NCBI RefSeq assembly: GCF_002806945.1
Contig: NZ_NIHC01000004.1
Span: forward strand, 248,001-312,000
Source of the DNA: Marinobacter salexigens
GTDB lineage: Bacteria > Pseudomonadota > Gammaproteobacteria > Pseudomonadales > Oleiphilaceae
Length of the DNA stretch: 64,000 nucleotides
Direction: 5' to 3'
A program made the position numbers and the translations under genes. Of this stretch, positions 7,458 through 16,827 are shown one piece after another. The notes under the pieces were generated by a model. The model worked only from the letters and a program-made list of their open reading frames with translations. It was not told where the DNA came from and searched no databases. Within the stretch, counting starts at the first letter, position 1. Every line of letters starts with the position of its first letter.

Positions 7458-10052
7458 TTAAGCGACTGTCGCTTCAGCAGCCTTCTTGGTGTAGTTCTCC
7501 ATCTGATCAAAGTTCAGATACTTGTAGATCTCAGCAGACATGCTGTCCAGATCCTTGGCGTATTCCATGTACTCCTCAGGAGTTGGAAGCTTGCCCAGAA
7601 TCGCACCCACAGCAGCCAGTTCCGCAGAGGTCAGGTACACGTTGGCACCATCACCCAAACGGTTCGGGAAGTTACGGGTAGAGGTAGACAGAACGGTAGA
7701 CTTGGGAGCTACACGCGCCTGGTTACCCATGCACAGGGAACAGCCCGGCATCTCGGTGCGAACACCGGCGGTACCGTAGATGTTGAAGTAACCTTCTTCC
7801 ATCAACTGCGCCTGATCCATCTTGGTAGGTGGAGACATCCACAGACGGGTGTTGAGACCGCCTTTGTGCTGCTCAAGCAGTTTACCAGCGGCACGGAAGT
7901 GGCCGATGTTGGTCATGCAAGAGCCGATGAACACTTCGTCTACCTTGTCGCCAGCCACTTCAGACAGGAATCGGGCGTCGTCAGGATCATTCGGGCAGCA
8001 CACGATTGGCTCTTTGATGTCTGCCAGATCGATTTCAATCACGTGGGCGTACTCGGCGTCTTTGTCGGCACGCATCAGCTTCGGATCAGCCAGCCATGCT
8101 TCCATCTGCTGGGCACGGCGCTCCAGAGTACGGGCATCGCCGTAACCTTCGGCAATCATCCAGCGCAGCATGGTGATGTTAGAGCTCAGGTACTCAGCAA
8201 CCGAATCTTCCGACAGGTTGATGGTGCAACCGGCAGCAGAGCGCTCGGCAGATGCGTCTGACAGTTCGAATGCCTGCTCAACAGTCAGTTGCTCGAGGCC
8301 TTCAATCTCAAGGATGCGACCAGAGAATTCGTTGATTTTTCCTTTCTTTTCTACGGTCAGAAGACCCTGCTTGATGCCGTACAGCGGAATGGCGTGTACC
8401 AGATCGCGCAGGGTGATGCCTGGCTGCATTTCGCCTTTGAAGCGAACCAGAACAGATTCAGGCATATCCAGTGGCATAACACCGGTAGCCGCAGCAAACG
8501 CAACCAGACCAGAACCGGCCGGGAAGGAGATGCCCATCGGGAAACGGGTGTGAGAGTCACCACCAGTACCAACAGTGTCGGGCAGCAGCATGCGGTTCAA
8601 CCAGGAGTGGATGATACCGTCGCCTGGGCGCAGGGATACACCACCGCGGTTGCGGATAAAGTCTGGCATGGTGTGCTGCATTTCAACGTCAACCGGCTTT
8701 GGGTAAGCCGCAGTGTGACAGAAAGACTGCATAACCAGATCAGCCTGGAAGCCCAGGCAAGCCAGATCCTTCAGTTCATCCCGGGTCATAGGGCCAGTGG
8801 TGTCCTGAGAACCCACAGTTGTCATGTGAGGCTCACAGTAGGTACCGGGGCGAACGCCTTGGCCTTCTTCCAGCCCGCATGCCTTACCAACCATCTTCTG
8901 ACCCAGGGTGAAGCCCTTGGTGCCAGCAGCAGGATCGTTTGGCAGACGGAACAGATCCGTTGCGCCCAGATTCAGAGCAGTGCGGGCCTTGGCAGTCAAA
9001 CCACGGCCGATGATCAGAGGAATACGGCCGCCAGCCTGAACTTCGTCCAGGATAACGTCAGACTTGAATTCAAACTCAGAGATGGTCTCTCCGGCTTCGT
9101 TCAGAATCTTGCCTTCGTATGGGCGGATTTCGATTACGTCACCCATGTTCATGTTGTCTACAGGTGCTTCGAATACCAAAGCGCCGGCATCTTCCATGGT
9201 GTTGAAGAAGATTGGAGCAACCTTGCTACCGATACACACACCGCCGGCACGCTTGTTTGGTACGCCCGGGATATCGTCACCGAAGAACCAAAGTACAGAG
9301 TTGGTGGCAGATTTACGTGAAGAGCCGGTACCAACTACGTCGCCAACAAAAGCAACAGGTAAGCCTTTTGCCTTGATTTCGTCAATTTGGCTCATTGGGC
9401 CAGTTACGCCAGGCTCTTCCGGGTTCAGACCATCGCGTTCCATTTTATAGGCAGCGCGGGCGTGCAGCGGAATGTCAGGGCGTGACCATGCATCGGGTGC
9501 AGGAGAAAGATCATCAGTGTTGGTTTCGCCGGTAACCTTGAAAACCACCATCTTGGTGCTTTCAGGAACCTTGTCTTTCTTGGTGAACCACTCAGCATTG
9601 GCCCAGGACTCAACAACAGACTTGGCCACGGCATTGCCGGCGTCCATCTTGTCTTTAACGTCGTTGAATGCGTCGAACATCAGCAGAGTGTGCTTCAGCT
9701 GTTCGCCAGCCAGTTCTGCCAGGTCGCTGTCGTCGAGCAGATCTACCAGAGTTTCAATGTTGTAGCCGCCTTGCATCATACCCAGCAGTTGAACGGCTTT
9801 AGGCTTGTCCAGCAGGGGGGATTGTGCGTCGCCCTTAACAATGGCGGTCAGGAACGCAGCTTTAACATATGCAGCTTCATCTACGCCTGGTGGGATGCGG
9901 TTCTCGAGCAGGTCAACCAGAGTTTCCTCTTCGCCTGCAGGTGGGTTCTTCAGCAACTCAACCAGCGCTGCAGTTTGCTCAGCGTTCAGTGGCTTTGGGG
10001 GAATATTCAGAGCCGCACGTTCTGCAACGTGTTCGCGATAGGCTTCTAACAC
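7458..10052 (-). CDS. acnB: Aconitate hydratase B
   Basis: [4Fe-4S] enzyme that interconverts citrate and isocitrate in the TCA and glyoxylate cycles. At 864 residues it matches E. coli AcnB (865). The N-terminal HEAT-like region begins LEAYREHVAERAALN; cluster cysteines appear in IGSCMTNIGH and PGCSLCMGNQA, with a third in CCPNDPDDARFLSE. A GTG start at 10052 is preferred: it follows GAGGG with 8-base spacing and aligns with the usual N-terminus, whereas the ATG 15 bases upstream has no ribosome binding site. Divergent from miaE. Many family members also bind mRNA when the cluster is lost. Confidence 0.96.
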   Translation of the reverse strand: MLEAYREHVAERAALNIPPKPLNAEQTAALVELLKNPPAGEEETLVDLLENRIPPGVDEAAYVKAAFLTAIVKGDAQSPLLDKPKAVQLLGMMQGGYNIETLVDLLDDSDLAELAGEQLKHTLLMFDAFNDVKDKMDAGNAVAKSVVESWANAEWFTKKDKVPESTKMVVFKVTGETNTDDLSPAPDAWSRPDIPLHARAAYKMERDGLNPEEPGVTGPMSQIDEIKAKGLPVAFVGDVVGTGSSRKSATNSVLWFFGDDIPGVPNKRAGGVCIGSKVAPIFFNTMEDAGALVFEAPVDNMNMGDVIEIRPYEGKILNEAGETISEFEFKSDVILDEVQAGGRIPLIIGRGLTAKARTALNLGATDLFRLPNDPAAGTKGFTLGQKMVGKACGLEEGQGVRPGTYCEPHMTTVGSQDTTGPMTRDELKDLACLGFQADLVMQSFCHTAAYPKPVDVEMQHTMPDFIRNRGGVSLRPGDGIIHSWLNRMLLPDTVGTGGDSHTRFPMGISFPAGSGLVAFAAATGVMPLDMPESVLVRFKGEMQPGITLRDLVHAIPLYGIKQGLLTVEKKGKINEFSGRILEIEGLEQLTVEQAFELSDASAERSAAGCTINLSEDSVAEYLSSNITMLRWMIAEGYGDARTLERRAQQMEAWLADPKLMRADKDAEYAHVIEIDLADIKEPIVCCPNDPDDARFLSEVAGDKVDEVFIGSCMTNIGHFRAAGKLLEQHKGGLNTRLWMSPPTKMDQAQLMEEGYFNIYGTAGVRTEMPGCSLCMGNQARVAPKSTVLSTSTRNFPNRLGDGANVYLTSAELAAVGAILGKLPTPEEYMEYAKDLDSMSAEIYKYLNFDQMENYTKKAAEATVA

Positions 10053-10142
10053 TATTTGTACCCTCATCAGTTGGTGTGTCCCGCGCCTTTAGCACACGCC
10101 TGGCGGGAGTTTTATGGCGGATGGACTTTAAGTTGGCGCTGT

Positions 10143-10171
10143 ATTCTATAGGAAACCCCCTATAAAGTTAA
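10143..10171 (-). promoter_or_regulatory. Candidate sigma-70 promoter of acnB
   Basis: On the minus strand TTAACT and TAGAAT are separated by 17 bases (-35 at 10166-10171, -10 at 10143-10148), about 90 bases upstream of the acnB start. Confidence 0.45.
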
Positions 10172-10183
10172 GCTGGCCAGTGG

Positions 10184-10212
10184 TCGGAGAACGCTGATAG
10201 CTGCGCTATAAT
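10184..10212 (+). promoter_or_regulatory. Candidate promoter of miaE
   Basis: A perfect -10 hexamer TATAAT at 10207-10212 lies 33 bases before the miaE ATG. The -35 position (TCGGAG at 10184-10189) is poor, so only the -10 is well supported. Confidence 0.4.
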
Positions 10213-10244
10213 GCCCCATCCTTTGAATTGACCTGTTGCCTGAC

Positions 10245-10871
10245 ATGAACCAAAAATCAGATTCCATAGACCAAGCCTTGCAAGAGATTCACGACTTTCT
10301 ACCCTGCGCAACGCCCAAGCAGTGGATTGATAATGCGTTAGCTAATCAGGACTTGATGCTTATTGATCACGCTCACTGCGAGAAAAAAGCAGCATCGACT
10401 GCGCTAAGCCTGATGTACCGCTATGTAGACAACAGCGATCTGCTCAACAAAATGTCCCGATTGGCCAGGGAAGAGTTGCGCCATTTCGAGCAGGTGTTGG
10501 CCATAATTGATAAGCGCAACATCACATATTGCCACCTTACCCCGGCCCGTTATGCGGCTGGGCTGCGAAAAGAAGTACGTACCGATGATCCGGGTCGGCT
10601 GGTCGATGTGATGGTTGTGGGCGCGATCATTGAAGCCCGCTCGTGCGAACGGTTTGCTGCCGTGGTGCCCTATCTGGATAAAGAGCTGGCGGGCTTTTAC
10701 AGCAGCCTTCTAAAGTCGGAAGCACGTCATTATCGAGACTACCTGGCGCTGGCGGTTCAGGCTAATCAGGGGCCGGTTGATGATCGGGTCGCCGATTTTC
10801 TAACTATTGAAAAGCAACTGATCCTCGAGCCAGACAGTGAATTCCGTTTCCACAGTGGGCCTGTAGTCTGA
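10245..10871 (+). CDS. miaE: tRNA-(ms2io6A37) hydroxylase MiaE
   Basis: Non-haem diiron monooxygenase that hydroxylates the isopentenyl chain of ms2i6A at position 37 of tRNAs reading UNN codons. The 208-residue helical protein shows iron-ligand motifs: EELRHFEQV, IEARSCERF and SEARHYRDY, plus an early Glu/His pair. The ATG at 10245 is chosen over a TTG three codons upstream; neither has a strong ribosome binding site. Its stop codon is 4 bases from the stop of the convergent LysR gene, within a small palindrome. Confidence 0.9.
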   Translation: MNQKSDSIDQALQEIHDFLPCATPKQWIDNALANQDLMLIDHAHCEKKAASTALSLMYRYVDNSDLLNKMSRLAREELRHFEQVLAIIDKRNITYCHLTPARYAAGLRKEVRTDDPGRLVDVMVVGAIIEARSCERFAAVVPYLDKELAGFYSSLLKSEARHYRDYLALAVQANQGPVDDRVADFLTIEKQLILEPDSEFRFHSGPVV

Positions 10872-10889
10872 GCGCTCAGGTTAGCGCTC
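10869..10889. terminator. Palindrome spanning the miaE and LysR stop codons
   Basis: TGAGCGCTCA (10869-10878) is a perfect palindrome containing the stop codons of both converging genes. The segment can also form a 7-base stem, GAGCGCT with AGCGCTC (10870-10889). There is no T-tract, so a terminator role is uncertain. Confidence 0.4.
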
Positions 10890-11760
10890 GGCACAGGTCA
10901 ATCCAGGCATCGATTCCCGCACTGCGGTACTTCTGTTTGTGCAAAATGAAGTAAAACTGGCGCTCAAAGCTTCGGTTCCTCGGTACTTTCAGCGGAACCA
11001 GGCTGCCTCGTTTGAACGCATCCTCCAGAACCACCTCCGACAGGCACCCTATGCCCAGGTCGGCTTCCACCGCGCGCTTGATGGCTTCGGTGTGTTCCAG
11101 TTCCAGCAGCACGTTAATTTCGGGCAGCAAGCCGTGCATACCGCGTTCAAAACTTTGCCGGGTTCCAGACCCTTGCTCTCTCATTATCCAGGTGGCATCC
11201 CGAAGATCCTCGTCTGTCAGAGAGCCTTTTTTGGCGAGCGGGTGTGTAGGTGAGCAAAACACAACCAGTTGGTCCCCGCGCCAGGGAATAACTTCAAGCT
11301 CTGAAGATTGCAGTTCGCCTTCAATGAGCCCGATATCCAGCTCGTAATCCTTGACTCTGCGCACGATGGTGCTGGTATTTGCCACTTCCAGCGACACACG
11401 GGGCCGTGTAGGGGTATTCATGTATTGGGCCATTACGCCTACGGCCAGATAGTTCCCTATAGTAAGTGTGGCACCAACTTTGAGAGCACCTATTTCAGAA
11501 TTTTTGCTGAAAGCCTGTTCCAGCTCCGTTGCCTGAGCGAGAACAGCTTCCACCTTGGGGCGGTAGAGGCGCCCGAGCTCATTCAGTTGCAGACGTTTGC
11601 CAACGCGGTCGAACAGCTGGATGTCGAACTGGTTTTCCAGTTCCTTGAGCGCGCTGCTCGCAGCAGATTGAGACATCGCCAGTGATTCTGCGGCACGGGT
11701 AATGTTCTGAAAATGTGCAGCCGCCAGGAAGACTTCAAGTTGCCTGAAACTGTATTTCAT
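10876..11760 (-). CDS. LysR-family transcriptional regulator, FinR-like
   Basis: A 294-residue regulator with an N-terminal winged helix-turn-helix (residues about 3-62: LEVFLAAAHFQNITRAAESLAMSQSAASSALKELE) and a periplasmic-binding-protein-like effector domain. It is divergent from fpr with a 144-base shared control region. In Pseudomonas the LysR-type regulator FinR lies divergent from fpr and activates it during oxidative stress, so a FinR role is the likely reading. This rests on context rather than on diagnostic residues. Confidence 0.88.
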   Translation of the reverse strand: MKYSFRQLEVFLAAAHFQNITRAAESLAMSQSAASSALKELENQFDIQLFDRVGKRLQLNELGRLYRPKVEAVLAQATELEQAFSKNSEIGALKVGATLTIGNYLAVGVMAQYMNTPTRPRVSLEVANTSTIVRRVKDYELDIGLIEGELQSSELEVIPWRGDQLVVFCSPTHPLAKKGSLTDEDLRDATWIMREQGSGTRQSFERGMHGLLPEINVLLELEHTEAIKRAVEADLGIGCLSEVVLEDAFKRGSLVPLKVPRNRSFERQFYFILHKQKYRSAGIDAWIDLCRALT

Positions 11761-11904
11761 AACAGAAGGTTCTTAATCGATGTAGTCGAATAGGGTTATG
11801 GGAATATCCCGTTTCATCGATAGGTTAGCGTTGGAGTAAACTTTAGGCAATCCATATTTGCAACATTCGCTGTAGATAGCGATCCAGGTAGGCAAGAGGT
11901 TTCA

Positions 11905-12675
11905 ATGAGCAATCTTATAAAAGAAACAGTCACCAGCGTACATCACTGGAACGATACCCTGTTTAGCTTCAAAACCAGTCGTGACCCTGGTTTTCGCTTC
12001 AAGAATGGTCATTTTGTGATGATTGGATTGGAGTCTGAAGGCAAGCCTTTAATGCGAGCCTACAGTATTGCCAGCGCAAACTATGAAGAAGAGCTGGAGT
12101 TCTTCTCCATCAAGGTTCAGGACGGTCCGCTGACATCCCGCCTGCAGAAAATTCAGGTGGGTGATGAGATTCTGGTAAGTCGTAAGCCCACAGGAACCCT
12201 GATTCTGGATAACCTGCTACCCGGGAAGAACCTTTGGCTGATCAGTACCGGCACCGGGCTGGCGCCGTTCATGAGCATTATCAAGGATCCTGAGGTTTAC
12301 GAAGCTTTTGACAAGGTTATCCTGACTCATGGGGTGCGCTATGTGTCTGAGCTTGCCTATCAGCATGAGATTGAAGAGTTACCGGAAAACGAGTTCTTCG
12401 GCGAGATGGTTAAAGGCAAACTTGAATACTACCCAACGGTTACCCGTGAGCCTTTCCGCAACGAGGGCCGGCTTACCCGTGCCATGCAGAGCGGCAAGAT
12501 AACCCGTGAGTTCGGCTTGCCCGACTTAAATCCGGAAGATGATCGGTTCATGATCTGCGGTAGCCCAAGCATGCTTAAAGACACCTGTGCAATTCTTGAT
12601 AGCATGGGGTTCAAGGAGGCACGGGGTGGCGATATGGGCCATTATGTGATTGAGCGGGCATTTGTTGAGAAGTAG
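11905..12675 (+). CDS. fpr: Ferredoxin/flavodoxin-NADP+ reductase
   Basis: FAD enzyme of 256 residues transferring electrons between NADPH and ferredoxin or flavodoxin, used in Fe-S repair and redox balance. The FAD site is MRAYSIASANYEE, the NADP site STGTGLAPFMSII and ICGSPSMLKD, and the C-terminus ends in the bacterial subclass pattern ERAFVEK. The ribosome binding site AAGAGG lies about 7 bases before the ATG. It is transcribed away from the LysR gene and closed by a hairpin at 12734. Confidence 0.95.
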   Translation: MSNLIKETVTSVHHWNDTLFSFKTSRDPGFRFKNGHFVMIGLESEGKPLMRAYSIASANYEEELEFFSIKVQDGPLTSRLQKIQVGDEILVSRKPTGTLILDNLLPGKNLWLISTGTGLAPFMSIIKDPEVYEAFDKVILTHGVRYVSELAYQHEIEELPENEFFGEMVKGKLEYYPTVTREPFRNEGRLTRAMQSGKITREFGLPDLNPEDDRFMICGSPSMLKDTCAILDSMGFKEARGGDMGHYVIERAFVEK

Positions 12676-12733
12676 GGAGAAGACTCGGTAGGTAGATTTT
12701 CGGTGGCAGCTAAGTGTGTTCATCTCCTTCGAG

Positions 12734-12769
12734 CTGCCAGGTTGGGGCTAAAGCCTCTCCTGGCAGTTT
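12734..12769 (+). terminator. Probable terminator of fpr
   Basis: CTGCCAGG and CCTGGCAG form an outer stem (12734-12741 with 12759-12766) with inner pairing GGC-TAAA-GCC, followed by TTT. The T-tract is short. Confidence 0.6.
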
Positions 12770-12816
12770 CCAGAAGAGGCCTGCCTTTGTGCTGGTCACC
12801 TAATTACAGCTTTTTA

Positions 12817-14238
12817 TCAGACGGCGAAACCGCCCAGCTTGGTTTCCAGATATTCGTTAATGCCCTCTTGGGCACCTTCTCGACCAAGACCACTATTCTT
12901 CATTCCGCCAAAGGGAGCTGCCGCGCTGGTCGGGTTGATGTCGTTAATGCCAACAATGCCGAAGTCCAGAGCTTCAAAGGCACGAATGGATGTCGTTAAG
13001 TTGTTGCTGTAAATGTAAGCGGCCAATCCGAACTCGGTATCGTTGGCCATGGCAATCACATCATCTTCTGACCGATAGGTGATCACAGGAGCGACCGGTC
13101 CAAAGGTTTCTTCCCGGTAGATTTTCATGGCCGGCGTTATGCCGGAGATTACGGTTGGTGCATAAAAGTAACCGTTTGAAAGGCCGTTTTCTATCAAACG
13201 CTGGCCGCCTGTTTCCACCTTTGCGCCCTGAGCAATCGCGTCTTGAACCTGGCTATCGACCTTCTGGATGGCCTGCTCATTGATCAGCGGGCCTATACCA
13301 ACGCCTTCAGACATGCCATTGCCTGCTACCAGACGGTTCGCCCGACTGGTTAGTTCCGCAATAAACGGCTGCAAATGGTCTTCGTGCACAAATATACGGT
13401 TGGGGCTAATGCAGGCCTGGCCTGTATTGAGAAACTTTACCAGCGACAGCCCTTTCGCTGCGTGCACGGGATCAGCATCGGGGAACACAATGGCGGGTGC
13501 ATGGCCGCCAAGCTCCATTGACACTCGTTTCATGTTAGCGGCCGCCAGCCCGTTCAGCTTTTTGCCGACGGGGGTGGAGCCTGTAAAGGTCAGTTTGCGA
13601 ACTCTTGAGTCTGTACAAAATGCATCGCCGACCCGGGATGGGTCCTGCACGGTGAGCATATTGACAACACCGGCCGGAAACCCTGCTTCGGCAAAGATCT
13701 CCATCATGGCTTTGGCACATAAAGGTGTGCTTTCAGCAGGTTTGAGGATTACGGTGCAGCCGGCAGCCAATGCCGGGGCCAGTTTGCGGGTAATCATTGA
13801 GATAGGGTAGTTCCAGGGTGTTATTGCGCCAACCACACCGACCGGGGATTTCTGGACAAGAAAGCGCTGATTTTCACGGGCCGAGGGGATGCTTTGCCCG
13901 TATACACGCTTGGCTTCTTCAGCAAACCACAGCAGAAAATCTGCGCCGTACTGTACCTCATTGAGAGATGCTTTCAGGGGCTTTCCCTGTTCGCGAGTCA
14001 TCAATTCAGCCAATTCACGCTTCTGCCGAATCATCAATTCCCAAGCTCGGTAAAGCAGCTGAGAGCGGTAATAAGCAGTGGTCTTCTTCCATTCTTTGAA
14101 TGCGCAATCTGCGGCCGAGATGGCCGCCTCAATGTCCTGGTCCGTGCAGCTCGCCACGTGCCCGATGATCTCACCCGTTGCCGGGTTGGTCACCGAGAGC
14201 TCTGGGCGCCCGGTTAACCACTCTCCGTTAATGTACAT
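12817..14238 (-). CDS. NAD(P)-dependent aldehyde dehydrogenase, succinate-semialdehyde type
   Basis: Oxidises an aldehyde to its acid with NAD(P)+. The 473-residue protein has Asn143 in TPWNYP, Glu242 in MELGGHAP and the catalytic Cys276 in NTGQACISPNR, all ALDH active-site residues, and resembles GabD-type succinate-semialdehyde dehydrogenases over its full length. It is the last gene of a leftward operon: its start is 23 bases after the acyl-CoA dehydrogenase stop. In this acyl-CoA setting a malonate- or other short semialdehyde is as plausible as succinate semialdehyde, so no symbol is given. Confidence 0.85.
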   Translation of the reverse strand: MYINGEWLTGRPELSVTNPATGEIIGHVASCTDQDIEAAISAADCAFKEWKKTTAYYRSQLLYRAWELMIRQKRELAELMTREQGKPLKASLNEVQYGADFLLWFAEEAKRVYGQSIPSARENQRFLVQKSPVGVVGAITPWNYPISMITRKLAPALAAGCTVILKPAESTPLCAKAMMEIFAEAGFPAGVVNMLTVQDPSRVGDAFCTDSRVRKLTFTGSTPVGKKLNGLAAANMKRVSMELGGHAPAIVFPDADPVHAAKGLSLVKFLNTGQACISPNRIFVHEDHLQPFIAELTSRANRLVAGNGMSEGVGIGPLINEQAIQKVDSQVQDAIAQGAKVETGGQRLIENGLSNGYFYAPTVISGITPAMKIYREETFGPVAPVITYRSEDDVIAMANDTEFGLAAYIYSNNLTTSIRAFEALDFGIVGINDINPTSAAAPFGGMKNSGLGREGAQEGINEYLETKLGGFAV

Positions 14239-14261
14239 GAGGCTTTACCTCCTGACTGAAA

Positions 14262-16040
14262 TTAAAACTCTGTCTCTGGCAGTGCCATTATGGCGTCGTC
14301 GCCGGATCGAATCGCGCTCAGGTGCGCGGAACAGCGCGGCAAAATATAATCAATGAAAAAGTTGGTTGTCGCCAGCTTGTTAGCCGCAAAAGCACCCTGG
14401 TCAGCATGACTGCGTGCGGCTACCGTTGCAGCTTTTAGCATCAACCAACCCGCGGTCACCGTGGAACCAAGCATAAGGTAGTCGAATGCCACGGCGCCAG
14501 TAAACCGATCGTCATCTGCACGCTCCAAAATCACGCTGGTGGCATCTTCAAGGAACGCCAGTGCCTGGTCAAATTTAGCTTGGCGCTCGGCTGTCAGTAC
14601 GGACTTGCTTTGCAATGGGCCTGTGAGCGACCGGATGTCTTCAATCAGTTCAGCCATAGCCCGGCCCTGATCCCGGACAGTTTTCCGGCCAATCAAGTCC
14701 AGTGCCTGAATGCCATTAGTGCCTTCATAAATCGGCAGAATCCGGGCGTCACGATAGTGCTGTGCAGCACCGGTCTCTTCGATAAACCCCATGCCGCCAT
14801 AGCACTGGATACCCAGTGAGGTAACTTCCTGAGCGATTTCTGTGCACCAGCCCTTAACCAGGGGTGTCAACAAATCGACTCGGCGCTTGTAGCGTGCCCT
14901 GACGTCGTCTGGCAGGTTTTCAGCATTGGCATAATCAACGGCTACACAGCCAGTATACGCAAGCCCACGGGCCGCTTCGGTCAGGGTTTTCATGATCATC
15001 AGCATTCGGCGTACGTCCGGATGCTTGATAATCGGTGACACGCCTTGTTCGCCCGGAGCCGTTCCCTGAGTGCGCTCCAGGGTATAATCCCGGGCCTGCT
15101 GATACGCCCGTTCAGAAATAGAAACGCCCTGTAAGCCGACAGTCAGGCGGGCATTATTCATCATGGTGAACATGCAGGCTAAACCACGGTTTTCCTCGCC
15201 CACGAGATAACCGATGGCGCCTTCATTGTCGCCATAGCTCATCACGCAGGTGGGGCTGGCGTGGATGCCGAGCTTGTGTTCCAGCGAAACCGCCTGGCAG
15301 TCGTTTCTTTCTCCGGGTTCTCCGGAAGCATCCGGGAGATATTTGGGTACGGCAAACAGTGAGATGCCTTTCACCCCGGGAGGGGCGTCCGGCAAACGAG
15401 CGAGCACAAGGTGGACAATGTTCTCCGCCATGTCGTGCTCACCCCAGGTGATGAAGATCTTTTGACCCTTTATCCGGTAGGCATCGCCATCCGGGCGAGC
15501 CTGGGTGCGAATGCTTGACAAATCCGACCCGGACTGTGGCTCGGTAAGGTTCATGGTTCCGGTCCAATGCCCGGAAATCATTTTCGGCAGCAACTGCTGT
15601 TTCAGAATGTCACTGCCATTCTCTGACAGAGCTTCAACTGCGCCCTGAGATAACAGCGGGCAGAGTCCCCACGCCATGTTTGCGGCATGCCACATTTCCT
15701 GAACAGGAATAGCCAGTGAGAATGGCAGGCCCTGGCCGCCAAACTCCGGGTCAAACTGCAGGCTGGCCCAGCCACTCTCGGCATACTGCTGGTACGCGTC
15801 GCGGAAGCCGTCAGGCGTGACTACCGCGTGGTCTGAATCCAGGCGCACACCGGTTTGGTCTCCTGTGATGTTGGTTGGTGCGATGACGGAACCAGCAAAG
15901 CGCGCGGCTTCTTCCAAAATAGCTGCGACAACATCCTCGGAAGCGTCTTCATAGCCGCAGGCGTTGGCCATTTCTGAAAATCCTGCGACGTTCTGCAGGG
16001 TGAACGCCATCTCGCGGGTGGGTGCTCTGAACGCTGTCAT
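14262..16040 (-). CDS. Acyl-CoA dehydrogenase, long form with extra C-terminal domain
   Basis: FAD-dependent enzyme that introduces a 2,3-double bond into an acyl-CoA. At 592 residues it belongs to the long subclass with an extra C-terminal domain, to which 3-methylmercaptopropionyl-CoA dehydrogenase DmdC also belongs. FAD/substrate motifs are MNLTEPQSGSDL and GQKIFITWGEHD; the probable catalytic Glu is in YEGTNGIQALDL. It starts 11 bases after the reductase gene and is cotranscribed with it. Acyl chain specificity cannot be read from sequence. Confidence 0.9.
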   Translation of the reverse strand: MTAFRAPTREMAFTLQNVAGFSEMANACGYEDASEDVVAAILEEAARFAGSVIAPTNITGDQTGVRLDSDHAVVTPDGFRDAYQQYAESGWASLQFDPEFGGQGLPFSLAIPVQEMWHAANMAWGLCPLLSQGAVEALSENGSDILKQQLLPKMISGHWTGTMNLTEPQSGSDLSSIRTQARPDGDAYRIKGQKIFITWGEHDMAENIVHLVLARLPDAPPGVKGISLFAVPKYLPDASGEPGERNDCQAVSLEHKLGIHASPTCVMSYGDNEGAIGYLVGEENRGLACMFTMMNNARLTVGLQGVSISERAYQQARDYTLERTQGTAPGEQGVSPIIKHPDVRRMLMIMKTLTEAARGLAYTGCVAVDYANAENLPDDVRARYKRRVDLLTPLVKGWCTEIAQEVTSLGIQCYGGMGFIEETGAAQHYRDARILPIYEGTNGIQALDLIGRKTVRDQGRAMAELIEDIRSLTGPLQSKSVLTAERQAKFDQALAFLEDATSVILERADDDRFTGAVAFDYLMLGSTVTAGWLMLKAATVAARSHADQGAFAANKLATTNFFIDYILPRCSAHLSAIRSGDDAIMALPETEF

Positions 16041-16051
16041 GATTTACTCCC

Positions 16052-16801
16052 TTAGCTCATGTACTGGCCGCCGTTGACCGACATGTTAGTGCCGGTCACG
16101 AAGCTTGCTTCATCAGCTGTCAGATAGACAACCGCTCTGGCGATGTCTTCAGGGTTGCCAAGGTGGCCAACAGGAATGCCTGCCACAATGTTATTCAGTA
16201 TTTTTTCAGGTACCTGGCGAACCATTGGGGTGTCGATGTAACCGGGGGAAACCGAGTTGGCCGTTACGCCTTTGCGGGCGCCCTCCTGAGCAATGGATTT
16301 GGTGAAGCCATAGATGCCTGCTTTGGTAGCGGCATAGTTGCTCTGGCCGAACTGACCTTTTTCGCCGTTCAGGGACGAAATATTAACGATGCGGCCAAAA
16401 CCGCGCTCACACATGTTTTCGAACACTTGCTGACACATGTTAAACATGGAAGTGAGGTTGACGTTGATGACCTGGTTCCACTGCTCCGGCCGCATCCGCT
16501 TAAGGGGTGCGTCGTTGGTGATACCGGCGTTGTTGACCAGGATGTCGATAGGGCCCAGATCTTTCTCCACAGCGGCCGCAAATGCTTTACAGGCTTCAAA
16601 GTCGGTCACGTCCAGCGGATAGATCGCGACGTCTACACCCTCCTCACGCAGCTTGGCCTGCCAGTCTTTTGCTTGTGCTGTGAACTCTTCACCGGGCAGG
16701 TGAGTGCCTACCACTTTACGACCCTGAGCTGCCAGCGCTTTGCACATGGCGGTACCCAGACCACCAGCGGCTCCGGTAACAACTGCGATACGATTTGTCA
16801 T
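16052..16801 (-). CDS. phbB: Acetoacetyl-CoA reductase (PhaB/PhbB type)
   Basis: NADPH-dependent short-chain dehydrogenase that reduces acetoacetyl-CoA to (R)-3-hydroxybutyryl-CoA. The 249 residues include the cofactor motif TGAAGGLG (9-16), NNAG (90-93), and the catalytic Ser143, Tyr156 and Lys160; PGYIDTPMV and the ending VNGGQYMS are typical of PhaB. No PHA synthase gene is in the window, so the product may feed polyhydroxybutyrate or serve another 3-hydroxyacyl-CoA step. It is the second gene of the leftward operon, 26 bases after the malonyl-CoA decarboxylase gene. Confidence 0.88.
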   Translation of the reverse strand: MTNRIAVVTGAAGGLGTAMCKALAAQGRKVVGTHLPGEEFTAQAKDWQAKLREEGVDVAIYPLDVTDFEACKAFAAAVEKDLGPIDILVNNAGITNDAPLKRMRPEQWNQVINVNLTSMFNMCQQVFENMCERGFGRIVNISSLNGEKGQFGQSNYAATKAGIYGFTKSIAQEGARKGVTANSVSPGYIDTPMVRQVPEKILNNIVAGIPVGHLGNPEDIARAVVYLTADEASFVTGTNMSVNGGQYMS

Positions 16802-16827
16802 GGTGTTCTCCTTACGTTTACGGGTGA

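Noticed and set aside
7380..9320. Two long open frames on the plus strand opposite acnB (293 and 343 codons)
   Set aside because: They are antisense to the well-conserved acnB frame, carry no recognisable motif, and arise from its codon bias.
10053..10067. ATG start of acnB five codons upstream
   Set aside because: No ribosome binding site; GAGGG is correctly spaced only for the GTG at 10052.
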